Of a DNA stretch of 39,062 nucleotides, positions 32,202 to 39,062 are shown piece by piece (the first letter of the stretch is position 1; each line of letters starts with the position of its first letter). The translations under genes and the position numbers were made by a program. Origin of the DNA: Yinghuangia elevatio (lineage in GTDB: Bacteria; Actinomycetota; Actinomycetes; Streptomycetales; Streptomycetaceae); assembly GCF_040649515.1 (NCBI RefSeq), contig NZ_JBEZFP010000090.1:1-39062 (forward strand), in the 5' to 3' direction. Under the pieces are notes generated by a model. The model was not told the origin of the DNA, searched no databases, and was given only the letters and a program-made list of their open reading frames with translations.

Positions 32202-32663
32202 GGGTTGCCTCCTTGGTGATGACCTGCCGGGCGACCCGGCCGGGTCACCCGTGACATCGCTTGGCACTGCGAACGGGCATGGGGACATTGCTCGTGCGCG
32301 CCGGACGGAGGCTGCGCCGGGGCATGGCGGAGGGATGGCCAGACCACCGCGGGAATGGTCGTGCGGACCGCGCGCCGGGTCAACGAGGGGAATTCGCCGG
32401 TTGCCGGCAGCCGGCTGCGCTCAACGTGCTGACCTGCGGCTTCGCACAAGATCGGTGGGCATCCCGACCCAGACGACATGCACCGATGCCGAAACGGTCG
32501 CTCTCGGTTCCGCATCGGCGGCGGATTCCCGCGGCGGCCCGCGAAGTGCCCGGGTACGGACCGGAATCGGAGGAGGACCGTGCGAAAGCCATGAGGCACT
32601 GTCATGGGTCGATGCGGGACCGGTATTGGACCGGGAGGAGTGCGGACTCATTCCCTTGGACGC
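32202..32663. other. Divergent intergenic region, no gene seen
   Basis: The 462 bases between two divergent secreted-protein genes hold no convincing reading frame. A single match to one half of a phosphate-control direct repeat (GGTCACCCGTG, 32243-32253) lies 42 bases upstream of the phosphoesterase, without the required second copy. Promoters for both genes should be here, but no clear -35/-10 pair was found. Confidence 0.5.
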
Positions 32664-34619
32664 ATGGCACAACACCCCAGGCACCGCAGACGCGTCGGCC
32701 GGACGGCCGGGCGCACCTCCACCGTTCTGGTCGTCGCGGCCCTCGTCGGCGCGACCTTCGGGGCGGCGCCGGCGCACGCCGTCGACCCGCCCACCACTGT
32801 GTGCACCATCGGCGACGCCCGTATCGACGAGTCCAGCGGACTCGCGATGAGCCTCAGGCATCCGGGCGTCATGTACACCCACGGCGACAGCGGCAACTCC
32901 ACCGAGGTCTTCGCGCTCGACGCGGCGACCTGCGCGGTCCGTGCCGTCTTCAACGTCGCCGGTACCACCAACTCCGACTGGGAGGCGATGAGTGTCGGCA
33001 AGGACGACCAGGGCCGCCCGGCCGTGTTCGTCGGCGACATCGGCGACAACGCCTCGGCCCGCAGCGACCTCAAGATCCACCGGTTCACGGAGCCGGACAC
33101 GCTCACGAACCAGACGGTCACGCCCACGACGTTCGCGGTCGCGTACGCCGACGGCAGGCACGACGCCGAGACGTTCATGATCGACCCGCGCGACAACCGG
33201 CTCTACATCGCCACGAAGATCCTCTTCGGCACCGGGTCGAGCGGCGTCTACCAGGGGCCGGCGACCCTGAGCACCTCTGGCACCAACACCTTCACCCGGG
33301 TGGGCAATTCGCCGCTGACCGGCACCGACGGCAGCTTCGCGCCCAACGGGAAGTCCTTCGCCATCCGCGACTACGGCAACGCGTACGTGTTCACCGCCCC
33401 AGGCGTGCAGATCGCCCAGTTCGCGCTGCCGAGCGTGTCGCAGGGCGAGTCGCTGACGTACACGCCCGACGGCAAGGCGCTCCTGGTCGGCAGCGAGGGC
33501 GCCAACAGCCCCGTCTGGAAGGTGCCGTTGCCGCCCGAGGCGATCCCCGGCGACGGCGGACCGGTCGTCGCGAACCCGGGTGCGCAGAGCTCGACGGTGA
33601 ACGTCCCGGACAGCCTCGCGGTCCAGGTGAGCGGCGGGACCGGGCCGTACACCTGCACGTTCACCGGCCTCCCGGCCGGGCTCGGCAACGCGTCCGGCGG
33701 CTGCACCGTGCAGGGCACGCCGACGGCCGCGGGCACCGCGAACGTCTCGGTCACCGCCAAGGATGCCGCGAACCAGACGTCGGCACCGGTGGCGTTCAGC
33801 TGGACGGTGGAACCCGGCGGCGGCAACCAGGCGCCCGTCATCACCGCCCCCGGCAACCAGACGACGCCAGTCGGCACGGCCGTCAACCTCCAGGTCCAGG
33901 TGGCCGGTTCGCCCGCGCCGACTTGTACCGCCAACGGACTGCCGGACGGGCTCGCCATCAGCCCGTCGTGCCTGGTGAGCGGCACGCCGACCACGCAGGG
34001 AGCACGCAACGTCGTACTCACCGCGAGCAACTCGGCCGGTACCGCACAGCGCGCGTTCGTGTGGACGGTGACCCCGGGCGGAGGGGGGACCACACCACCC
34101 ACGATCACCGCGCCGCCGGTCACCGGCCTCGAGGTCGGCAAGCCGGTGAACCTCCAGTTCGCGGTGACCGGCAACCCCACGCCGACCTGCTCGGCGACCG
34201 GTCTGCCCGCCGGGCTGGCCTTCTCGCCCTCCTGCGTGCTGTCCGGTACGCCGACCGCGGCCGGCCCGTCCAACGCGGTCTTCACCGCGGCCAACAGCGC
34301 CGGCACCGCCTCGGCGCCGGTCACGCTGACGGTCGCCCCGGCACCCGGCGGCGAGGTCGTCGTCACCAACCCGGGCAACCGGGCGTCGAAGTTCAACCAG
34401 AAGGCGGACTTCCGTATCCAGGCGACGCCTTCGACGCCGGGGGCGACCCTGACGTACGCGGCGACCGGGCTGCCGTTCGGCGTCTCGGTCAACGCGGGCA
34501 CGGGCGCGGTCACCGGATCGGTCTGGGGAGTCGGCACCTTCCAGGTGACCGTCACCGTCAAGGACAGCGCGGGCAAGACCGGAACCACGGCGTTCACCTG
34601 GACGGTCACCTGGTTCTGA
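32664..34619 (+). CDS. Secreted beta-propeller-like protein with four Ig-like modules
   Basis: The 651-residue protein begins with basic residues and a signal peptide (STVLVVAALVGATFG, cleavage after APAHA). Residues about 45-315 look like a beta-propeller with blades such as ESSGLAMSLRHPGVMYTHGD and GESLTYTPDGKALLVGSEG; no enzyme signature was recognised. Four Ig-like modules follow, closely resembling those of the divergent phosphoesterase; the last begins SKFNQKADFRI and ends WTVTWF but has lost its two cysteines. A longer frame starts 60 bases upstream, but this ATG places the signal peptide correctly. It may bind a cell-surface polymer or extracellular substrate. Function unknown. Confidence 0.8.
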   Translation: MAQHPRHRRRVGRTAGRTSTVLVVAALVGATFGAAPAHAVDPPTTVCTIGDARIDESSGLAMSLRHPGVMYTHGDSGNSTEVFALDAATCAVRAVFNVAGTTNSDWEAMSVGKDDQGRPAVFVGDIGDNASARSDLKIHRFTEPDTLTNQTVTPTTFAVAYADGRHDAETFMIDPRDNRLYIATKILFGTGSSGVYQGPATLSTSGTNTFTRVGNSPLTGTDGSFAPNGKSFAIRDYGNAYVFTAPGVQIAQFALPSVSQGESLTYTPDGKALLVGSEGANSPVWKVPLPPEAIPGDGGPVVANPGAQSSTVNVPDSLAVQVSGGTGPYTCTFTGLPAGLGNASGGCTVQGTPTAAGTANVSVTAKDAANQTSAPVAFSWTVEPGGGNQAPVITAPGNQTTPVGTAVNLQVQVAGSPAPTCTANGLPDGLAISPSCLVSGTPTTQGARNVVLTASNSAGTAQRAFVWTVTPGGGGTTPPTITAPPVTGLEVGKPVNLQFAVTGNPTPTCSATGLPAGLAFSPSCVLSGTPTAAGPSNAVFTAANSAGTASAPVTLTVAPAPGGEVVVTNPGNRASKFNQKADFRIQATPSTPGATLTYAATGLPFGVSVNAGTGAVTGSVWGVGTFQVTVTVKDSAGKTGTTAFTWTVTWF

Positions 34620-34652
34620 CGCACCGGCGCGTACACCCGGACAGGGCGCGCA

Positions 34653-34689
34653 CATCCGGCTGGTCGGACCGGATCCGACCAGCCGGATG
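34653..34689 (+). terminator. Terminator with 16-bp perfect stem
   Basis: CATCCGGCTGGTCGGA and TCCGACCAGCCGGATG pair without mismatch around the loop CCGGA, 33 bases after the propeller gene. This is the clearest terminator-like structure of the window. As it lies just before a LysR gene it could also hinder transcription entering that gene. Confidence 0.8.
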
Positions 34690-34691
34690 GG

Positions 34692-34720
34692 ATGACCGTG
34701 CACATACCCAGGAGTACGGT
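34692..34720 (+). promoter_or_regulatory. Possible leaderless promoter of the LysR gene
   Basis: ATGACC, a 17-base spacer and TACGGT lie with six bases between the -10 box and the GTG start. The only Shine-Dalgarno-like string (AGGAG at 34710-34714) is 12 bases from the start and inside the promoter, so a leaderless mRNA is more likely. The -35 match is partial. Confidence 0.4.
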
Positions 34721-34726
34721 GCAAAC

Positions 34727-35611
34727 GTGACTCTTCAACAGCTGCGCTACCTCGTCGCCGTTGTCGAGCACGGGAGCATGACCGCGGCGGCGCAGGCGCT
34801 CTTCGTCGTCCAACCGGCGCTGTCGCGGTCCCTCCAGGCGCTCGAACGCGAGCTGCGCGCGGAGCTGTTCGTACGTTCGGGCCGCGGCATGGCGCTGACC
34901 CCGGAAGGCGTCAGGGTCGTGCACCTGGCCAGGAGGGTCCTGGCGGGCATCAGCGCGATCGAGGACTGCGTCAGACCGGGCGCGCCGTCTTTGGGAGCCC
35001 GCGTACGGCTCGGTACGACGCAGACGCTCGCCATCGAGTTCATCAGCACGCTGCTCCCGGCCTTCAACCGGCACCGCCCGGACGTCCACGTGGTGGTGGC
35101 GGGCCACGCGAACCGCGACCTGCTGTTCGACGCGCTGCGCAACGGCGCCGCCGACCTGGTGCTCGCGGACCTGCCGGTCCCGTTTGACCTGCGCGTCCAC
35201 GCCCTTCACCACCACGAGGTGGTCCTCGTCTCGCCGCCCGACCTGCGGCTGCCCGAACCGGTGACCGTCGAGTCGCTGGACGGCCTGCCGATGATCCTCC
35301 CGGCCGCCGACTCGCCGCGCCGCAAGGAGTTCGAAGTGCTGTTCACCACGCGGGGGATCCGCCCGAAGGTCGCCATGGAGACCGACGAGCGCGGGGCGTG
35401 GCTCTCGTGCGTCGCGGGCGGCGTGGGTTCGGTGCTGTGGTACGCCGACATGGCGCACCGGTTCGAACGGGCGGTCACCATAAGCTCGTTCAATCCGCCG
35501 ATGCGGCGCACCATCGGGTTCGCGTGGCTGCGGAAGCCGATGACACCCGAAGTCCGGGCGTTGTGCGCCTTCGCGCGGGCGCGTGGCGTCGAGGAGGCCG
35601 ACTACACCTGA
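34727..35611 (+). CDS. LysR family transcriptional regulator
   Basis: The 294-residue protein has the LysR HTH at residues 1-60 (LQQLRYLVAVVEHGSMTAAA, then PALSRSLQALE) and a two-lobe effector-binding domain from about residue 90. Neither flanking gene is an obvious target: a secreted protein lies upstream in the same direction beyond a terminator, and a copper-type gene pair lies convergent downstream. The stop codon lies in the first unit of a 17-base tandem repeat. Confidence 0.92.
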   Translation: MTLQQLRYLVAVVEHGSMTAAAQALFVVQPALSRSLQALERELRAELFVRSGRGMALTPEGVRVVHLARRVLAGISAIEDCVRPGAPSLGARVRLGTTQTLAIEFISTLLPAFNRHRPDVHVVVAGHANRDLLFDALRNGAADLVLADLPVPFDLRVHALHHHEVVLVSPPDLRLPEPVTVESLDGLPMILPAADSPRRKEFEVLFTTRGIRPKVAMETDERGAWLSCVAGGVGSVLWYADMAHRFERAVTISSFNPPMRRTIGFAWLRKPMTPEVRALCAFARARGVEEADYT

Positions 35612-35652
35612 ACCTCGGCTGCACCTGAACCGGGGCCACACCTGGCCCGCAG
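35602..35652. repeat. Three 17-bp repeats across the LysR stop codon
   Basis: Units starting CTACACCTGAACC, CTGCACCTGAACC and CCACACCTGGCCC follow each other at exactly 17 bases. The TGA in the first is the LysR stop. Unlike the 18-bp array after the dehydrogenase, this period changes frame. Confidence 0.8.
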
Positions 35653-35660
35653 GGACGCAA

Positions 35661-35791
35661 GGTCAGGGCACACGCGAGGGTCAGGGCACATGCGAAGGTG
35701 CGGGGCACATGCGAAGGTGCTCGGCGCACGCGAAGGTCGGGGCGACGTCCGGGCGCACGCGAAGGTCGGGGCGAGGCCCGGGCGCACGCGA
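35661..35791. repeat. Six-unit tandem repeat between convergent genes
   Basis: Units end in GCACACGCGA or GCACATGCGA. Four units of 17-19 bases (35661-35733) are followed by two of 29 bases (35734-35762 and 35763-35791) that carry an inserted GGGCGA-type segment and differ from each other at two positions. The array fills about half of the 258-base gap after LysR. No gene is seen in the gap. Confidence 0.85.
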
Positions 35792-35869
35792 GCCCCAGGG
35801 CACCGGCGAATTGCGGTACGGCAGGCGGGGCGGCGAAGTCCCGCCGCCCCGCCCGCATCTGCCGGTGGG

Positions 35870-36685
35870 TCAGCTTCCGCTGGAGGCACCGCGCCGACGC
35901 CACCACCACGCGCCGCCCGCGCCGCCGACGACCACCACCGCCGCGACGATGCCCAGCACGACCGGCAGCGTCGACGAGTCGTCGTCCTTCTTCTCGTCGG
36001 CGGACTCGCCCGCGAGTGTGGGCGTGACCGAGGGCGAGCCCGGGGCGGCCGCACCCGGCGTCGTCGCGGGGGGCGGGGGAGCGGCGCTGCTCGCCTCGGC
36101 GGACGGAGCCCCGGTCGGAGCCCCGGTGGGCGCACCCGTCGGCGCGGCCGGGGTGGGCGGAATGACCACGGCCCCCGGCGCCGCCTTCTGCAGCGTCAGC
36201 GCGGGCGCGGGCTTGGCCGCCGCGTTCGAGTGGTCGTCGCCGGACTTCGGCACGTCGATCCAGCGGTCGACGCGTCCGTCCGAGTACGACTGAAGCGTCT
36301 TGAAGACCAGCAGCTCCGTGTCGGGCAACTGCCGGACCTTGACCTTGTACTCGGCGTCGGCGCCCGGTGCCAGCGCCGTCCCGGCGACGGTGTAACCGTC
36401 GTCGGCCGGCGTGTAGGACCAGCCCGACGGGCCTTCAAGGTAGGTGACGTCGCCGGGGACGATGCCCTGCGGCAGCACCACCCGCAGCGACGTGATCCCC
36501 GCCGTCGTCGACTCGGCGGCGGCCTCGAAGGTGAGGGTGACATCGGTGGCGAGCGCGCGGCTGTCCGAGGCGGTCACCTCGTTGTGCGCGAACGCGGGGG
36601 TTGCGGAGACCAGGGCGATGGCCCCGGCGGCCGCGACGGCCAGGGCGAAGCGCCCGGCCGAGGGCAGGCGGAAGGTACGGCTCAC
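35870..36685 (-). CDS. YcnI-like DUF1775 secreted protein, probable copper binding
   Basis: The 271-residue protein has a signal peptide (FALAVAAAGAIALVSATP) cut after AFA, so the mature chain would begin with His34 in HNEVTASDS. An N-terminal histidine is the copper-binding feature of YcnI proteins. The DUF1775 domain follows (residues 34-175; RVVLPQGIVPGDVTYL, DRWIDVP), then a Pro/Ala/Ser linker with GAPT repeats and a C-terminal transmembrane helix with a basic end. It should face outside, anchored at its C-terminus. The GTG start has a CAGGAG site; a longer upstream frame looks non-coding. The His-rich membrane protein gene lies just upstream. Confidence 0.87.
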   Translation of the reverse strand: MSRTFRLPSAGRFALAVAAAGAIALVSATPAFAHNEVTASDSRALATDVTLTFEAAAESTTAGITSLRVVLPQGIVPGDVTYLEGPSGWSYTPADDGYTVAGTALAPGADAEYKVKVRQLPDTELLVFKTLQSYSDGRVDRWIDVPKSGDDHSNAAAKPAPALTLQKAAPGAVVIPPTPAAPTGAPTGAPTGAPSAEASSAAPPPPATTPGAAAPGSPSVTPTLAGESADEKKDDDSSTLPVVLGIVAAVVVVGGAGGAWWWRRRGASSGS

Positions 36686-36720
36686 GGAAACGGCTCCTGA
36701 AGGATGCGGGGGCTTGCGGA

Positions 36721-37329
36721 TCAGCGGACGAAAGCCCCCGCCGGCGGCCCGCGCCGCGCCAGGTCGTACCGCGTCGCCAGCCCCCGGTGGACCCCCGGCC
36801 GTACCGCAACCGCGCCTATCCGCGGCAGGTTTCGGGCCGGGACCGTGCGGAGGCCGAGCAGTACGCCTACCCCTGCCCGCACCCGCGCGTCCCACCGCGC
36901 CAGCAGCCGGAACACCGCTGCTTCCCCGACCCGCAGCCATCCGGCGGCGGCCACCGCGACCGCGAGGTGCGCGGCCAGCATCCACGTGCCGCTGCCGGGC
37001 TCCGCCGGCGGCCCGCCGTGCCGGTGCCCCGGCTCATGGCCGTGCCCGTGCGCCGAGCCGGAACCGGCTGCGTGTGCCACGGCAAACGAGAACCAGCTGT
37101 GCAGCGCGAATTGCCCGACGCCCATTGCGCCCGCCAGTCGCGGCCCCGAACACTCCCGGGCGGACCCGGCCCAGCCCGCAAACATGGCCGCGGCGAAGGC
37201 GCCCAGCACGGCCCAGCCGGGCACCGCGCTCCCGGAGGCGAGCACGTGCCCGCCCGCCGACAGCACGACGCACACCCCGGCGAAGACCCCGGCGCGCAGC
37301 AGTTGCAGACCCTCGGAAACACTCGGCAT
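36721..37329 (-). CDS. Membrane protein with His-rich loop
   Basis: The 202-residue protein has about five hydrophobic segments. Between two of them is a histidine cluster, HGHGHEPGHRHGG at about residues 94-106, a likely metal-binding loop. The family was not recognised. It lies 35 bases before the YcnI-like gene on the same strand, so the two are probably co-transcribed and may act together in copper handling. An in-frame GTG nine bases upstream is an alternative start; the ATG was chosen because the GAGG site is too close to the GTG. Confidence 0.7.
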   Translation of the reverse strand: MPSVSEGLQLLRAGVFAGVCVVLSAGGHVLASGSAVPGWAVLGAFAAAMFAGWAGSARECSGPRLAGAMGVGQFALHSWFSFAVAHAAGSGSAHGHGHEPGHRHGGPPAEPGSGTWMLAAHLAVAVAAAGWLRVGEAAVFRLLARWDARVRAGVGVLLGLRTVPARNLPRIGAVAVRPGVHRGLATRYDLARRGPPAGAFVR

Positions 37330-37379
37330 GGCCGCCACATCCTCGCAGGCGGCCGACCCCTATGGGCCGGTGTCCGCGA

Positions 37380-37808
37380 TCAGGCGGTCGCCACGTCGAA
37401 GGCGACCGGTTCGAGGAGGGCTCCGGTCGGACGCGCCAGCGTCAGCACGCTGCTGGGCTCGGCGACTTCGAGGAGGTGCCAGCGCCCGGCGGGAACGGTG
37501 ACCGCGGTTCCGGGGCCGAGCGGGAAGGTCCGGCGCGGGTGGCCGTCGTGGGCACGCAGGTGCAGGTTGACGGACCCGGATGCCACGGCGACGAACTTGT
37601 CGGACGTCGGGTGCATTTCCCAGAAGTGTTCGCGGAAGTCGCGTCCGTTGACCGCGCGCACCATGTTGAACGTCCAGCCGTCCTCGGAGGAGTCCGCGGC
37701 AAAGGGCGGGAACGACCTTATGGTGCCGTTGTCGTCGAGACAGGTCACGGTGCCGAACAACGCCGTCGGCACGCACGGGGCGGCTGTTCCGATCGAGGGC
37801 ATGGTCAC
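37380..37808 (-). CDS. Cupin-fold protein
   Basis: The 142-residue protein shows a single cupin barrel: FREHFWEMHPTSDKFVAVAS contains histidines and a glutamate in the first cupin motif, and PAGRWHLLEV is the second motif with its histidine. These residues should bind one metal ion. The substrate is unknown; small single-domain cupins include dioxygenases, isomerases and sensors. The GTG start was chosen because AAGGA lies nine bases upstream; an ATG two codons later is also possible. It appears to be its own transcription unit. Confidence 0.72.
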   Translation of the reverse strand: MTMPSIGTAAPCVPTALFGTVTCLDDNGTIRSFPPFAADSSEDGWTFNMVRAVNGRDFREHFWEMHPTSDKFVAVASGSVNLHLRAHDGHPRRTFPLGPGTAVTVPAGRWHLLEVAEPSSVLTLARPTGALLEPVAFDVATA

Positions 37809-38119
37809 GTCGAATCGTCCTTGGTTCGCGGGGTCTCCATCGTCCCTGCGACGGCGCACGCCGGAGCGAGCCGGACGTCCGTCCCAGGTTGCGGTGAGCA
37901 GCACGCTAATGCCTCGCCCAACTGCGAACCACGGCCCTCGTGCACCATTTTCGGCCGAACGCAGGGTGCTCGCGCACCATCTGCAAAGGTACGGACGAAC
38001 GATGTGGTCCTCGCCGCGCACGCGCCGGCCCGAACCAACTGCGTTCGATTTCGCGACCGTCCCGCATCCATGCGCACGATGTCCGGGCTCTTCCGTCGCC
38101 ACCTCGTCGTCCCGGAAAT
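37809..38119. other. Intergenic region upstream of the cupin gene
   Basis: These 311 bases lie between two minus-strand genes and hold no convincing reading frame. A small palindrome, GGTGC-TCGC-GCACC, is present at 37965-37978. The cupin promoter and the end of the HTH gene transcript should lie here, but no clear element was recognised. Confidence 0.45.
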
Positions 38120-38455
38120 CTATCCGAGCGGATGCTTCTCGGGCTGCCCCTCCGCCGCCGGAGCCGAGGCGTTGGCGAGGATCGCCTGGAGCGCCGCGAT
38201 GTGGCCCTCGAAGGCGTCCCGGCCGATGTCGGTCAGGCGGGCGAAGCGCTTGTGGCGGCTGCCGGTGAGGCGGCGTTCGGTGGCGACGTACCCGGCCTCT
38301 TCAAGTGTCGTGAGTTGCTTGGACAGCGCCGAGTCGGACAGTTGGAGCCGGTCCTTCAGGTACGCGAACTCCGCCCAGTCGGCCGCCGCCAGGGTCGCCA
38401 CCAGCGACAGGCGGGTGCTGGGGTGGATGAGCTCGTCGAAGCGCGCATCCGTCAT
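38120..38455 (-). CDS. Winged-helix transcriptional regulator (HTH_27, MarR/PadR-like)
   Basis: The 111-residue protein is one winged-helix domain. IHPSTRLSLVATLAAADWAE is followed by LQLSDSALSKQLTTLEEAGY, the recognition helix, and by a wing with TGSRHKRFARLTDIGR. This is the small transcriptional regulator type often paired with a membrane protein. Its ATG overlaps the stop of that membrane protein (ATGA). It probably represses its own operon through the two palindromes upstream of the first gene. Confidence 0.87.
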   Translation of the reverse strand: MTDARFDELIHPSTRLSLVATLAAADWAEFAYLKDRLQLSDSALSKQLTTLEEAGYVATERRLTGSRHKRFARLTDIGRDAFEGHIAALQAILANASAPAAEGQPEKHPLG

Positions 38456-38913
38456 GCCCGGACCCACCGGCGCAGGACGCGCAGGATCTCCGGTCCGCCG
38501 AACCCGACGACGGCGGCGACCAGCACCGCGGCCCAGATGGCCGCGTGATCCGCGCCGTCCGCGTCGAGTGCGAACCCGGCGAGGACGGTGACGCCGACGA
38601 AGGCGACGAGCATGCCGACCACCACAAAGGGGATGCGGGCCCCGGCGACGGCCCTGCTGACCTGGAGCCGAGCCGTGCGGCGGCGTCCGTCGAGCAACCG
38701 CGACGCGAGCGCGGCGTGCCCGGCACCGAAGAGCAGGGTCGCCGCCCCGGCCGCCCAAGCCGGCGCGGCAGCCCCGACTACGCCCAGCACTATCCAACCG
38801 GCCGCCATGGCCCACCAGTACGCGCGGGGCAGGCCCACTTCATCGGCGACCTGGCGCCGTGCCTGGTGGGCGGAGTCGAGGGCGGCTTCGGCCTGTTCCG
38901 GGGTGATGTCCAC
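38452..38913 (-). CDS. Small four-helix membrane protein
   Basis: The 153-residue protein has a hydrophilic N-terminal helix (EQAEAALDSAHQARRQVADE) and four hydrophobic segments in two pairs separated by a basic loop (RLLDGRRRTARLQVSRAV). The GTG start has a GAGGA site. It is the first gene of a two-gene operon with a winged-helix regulator, an arrangement seen in many actinomycetes. Function is unknown; it may sense a membrane signal or be the main target of the regulator. Confidence 0.8.
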   Translation of the reverse strand: MDITPEQAEAALDSAHQARRQVADEVGLPRAYWWAMAAGWIVLGVVGAAAPAWAAGAATLLFGAGHAALASRLLDGRRRTARLQVSRAVAGARIPFVVVGMLVAFVGVTVLAGFALDADGADHAAIWAAVLVAAVVGFGGPEILRVLRRWVRA

Positions 38914-38924
38914 GATGAATCCTC

Positions 38925-38943
38925 ACTTTCCTGGTGGGAAAGC
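38925..38943. promoter_or_regulatory. Proximal operator of the HTH/membrane protein operon
   Basis: ACTTTCCTGGTGGGAAAGC contains the same ACTTTCC and GGAAAG half-sites as the distal operator, separated by five bases. It lies 12 bases before the GTG start, so a bound protein would block transcription or translation initiation. Confidence 0.7.
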
Positions 38944-38952
38944 GAGAATCCC

Positions 38953-38971
38953 ACTTTCCCACTGGGAAAGT
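38953..38971. promoter_or_regulatory. Distal operator, perfect 19-bp palindrome
   Basis: ACTTTCCCACTGGGAAAGT is a perfect 9-1-9 inverted repeat. Its centre is 28 bases from that of the proximal copy. Two matched palindromes in front of a regulator operon are strong evidence for autoregulation; which protein binds is inferred from position. Confidence 0.75.
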
Positions 38972-39032
38972 CAAGGGCCGCAGGCCGGCCCGAGGCCACG
39001 GCACGGCTCCGACCGGGATCCAGTGAACCTTT

Positions 39033-39056
39033 CCGGTCACAGCACTAGGTGACCGG
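39033..39056. terminator. Hairpin at the window end
   Basis: CCGGTCAC and GTGACCGG pair perfectly around the loop AGCACTAG. It may be the terminator of a gene lying beyond the window or another regulatory palindrome; no gene is seen between it and the operators. Confidence 0.4.
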
Positions 39057-39062
39057 GCCTGC

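Noticed and set aside
32243..32253. A PHO box upstream of the phosphoesterase
   Set aside because: GGTCACCCGTG matches one half-repeat well, but PhoP needs at least two direct repeats 11 bases apart and the adjacent bases do not match.
35661..35791. A CRISPR array
   Set aside because: Units are directly adjacent or differ only by a shared insert; there are no unique spacers and no cas genes.
37805..38102. A longer cupin protein starting near 38102
   Set aside because: The frame is open, but the upstream part lacks cupin features, has poor codon bias and would cover the expected promoter; a ribosome site precedes the GTG at 37808.
1..39062. A biosynthetic gene cluster, prophage or integrative element
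   Set aside because: No polyketide synthase, peptide synthetase, terpene cyclase, integrase, transposase, phage structural gene or tRNA attachment site was seen; composition looks even across the window.

Overview
The window is very GC-rich DNA with Streptomyces-style genes: many GTG starts, ATGA/GTGA stop-start overlaps, and families typical of the order (a DUF5997 protein, a full-length HrpA with a C-terminal extension, a YcnI-type secreted protein, a TolB-like protein next to an MFS transporter). It is probably chromosomal DNA from a Streptomyces-like actinomycete. No rRNA, tRNA, CRISPR array, insertion sequence or phage genes were seen.

Layout. 1-2850: the last codons of a gene, a gene-free stretch with a strong hairpin, then a TetR regulator with a palindromic operator and a 14-TM MFS exporter. 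2921-5431: an XRE regulator with frame-broken sequence upstream, a low-molecular-weight tyrosine phosphatase, and a divergent pair of a DUF5997 protein and a LysR-type ligand-binding domain that has no HTH. 5463-20533: the centrepiece, a 15-kb locus for scavenging peptidoglycan fragments. 20702-27455: a secreted alpha/beta hydrolase, helicase HrpA and a VapBC toxin-antitoxin pair. 27616-30134: a TolB-like protein and an MFS transporter. 30267-34619: two divergent secreted proteins that share a C-terminal array of Ig-like modules. 34727-38913: a LysR regulator, a YcnI-like protein with a His-rich membrane protein, a cupin, and a winged-helix regulator paired with a membrane protein behind two palindromic operators.

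How the central locus fits together. Leftward genes encode a beta-lactamase-fold serine hydrolase, AnmK (anhydro-MurNAc kinase) and a protein fusing a GNAT acetyltransferase to a dipeptide epimerase. Rightward genes encode a complete peptide ABC importer, an RpiR/SIS regulator, MurQ (MurNAc-6-phosphate etherase) and a FAD/Fe-S D-lactate dehydrogenase. Known chemistry suggests this route: import of cell-wall peptides or muropeptides, removal of the peptide, AnmK to MurNAc-6-P, MurQ to GlcNAc-6-P plus D-lactate, oxidation of D-lactate, and epimerisation of L-Ala-D-Glu. The two transcription units diverge from a 94-bp gap holding two related palindromes. Each palindrome covers the -10 box of one promoter, which suggests joint control, most simply by the RpiR protein. 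All functions are inferred from sequence. The least usual parts are the GNAT-epimerase fusion, D-lactate oxidation placed directly after MurQ, and the twin operator.

Other recurring features are starts with a -10-like hexamer 6-9 bases upstream and little or no leader, and short tandem repeats lying on or beside stop codons.
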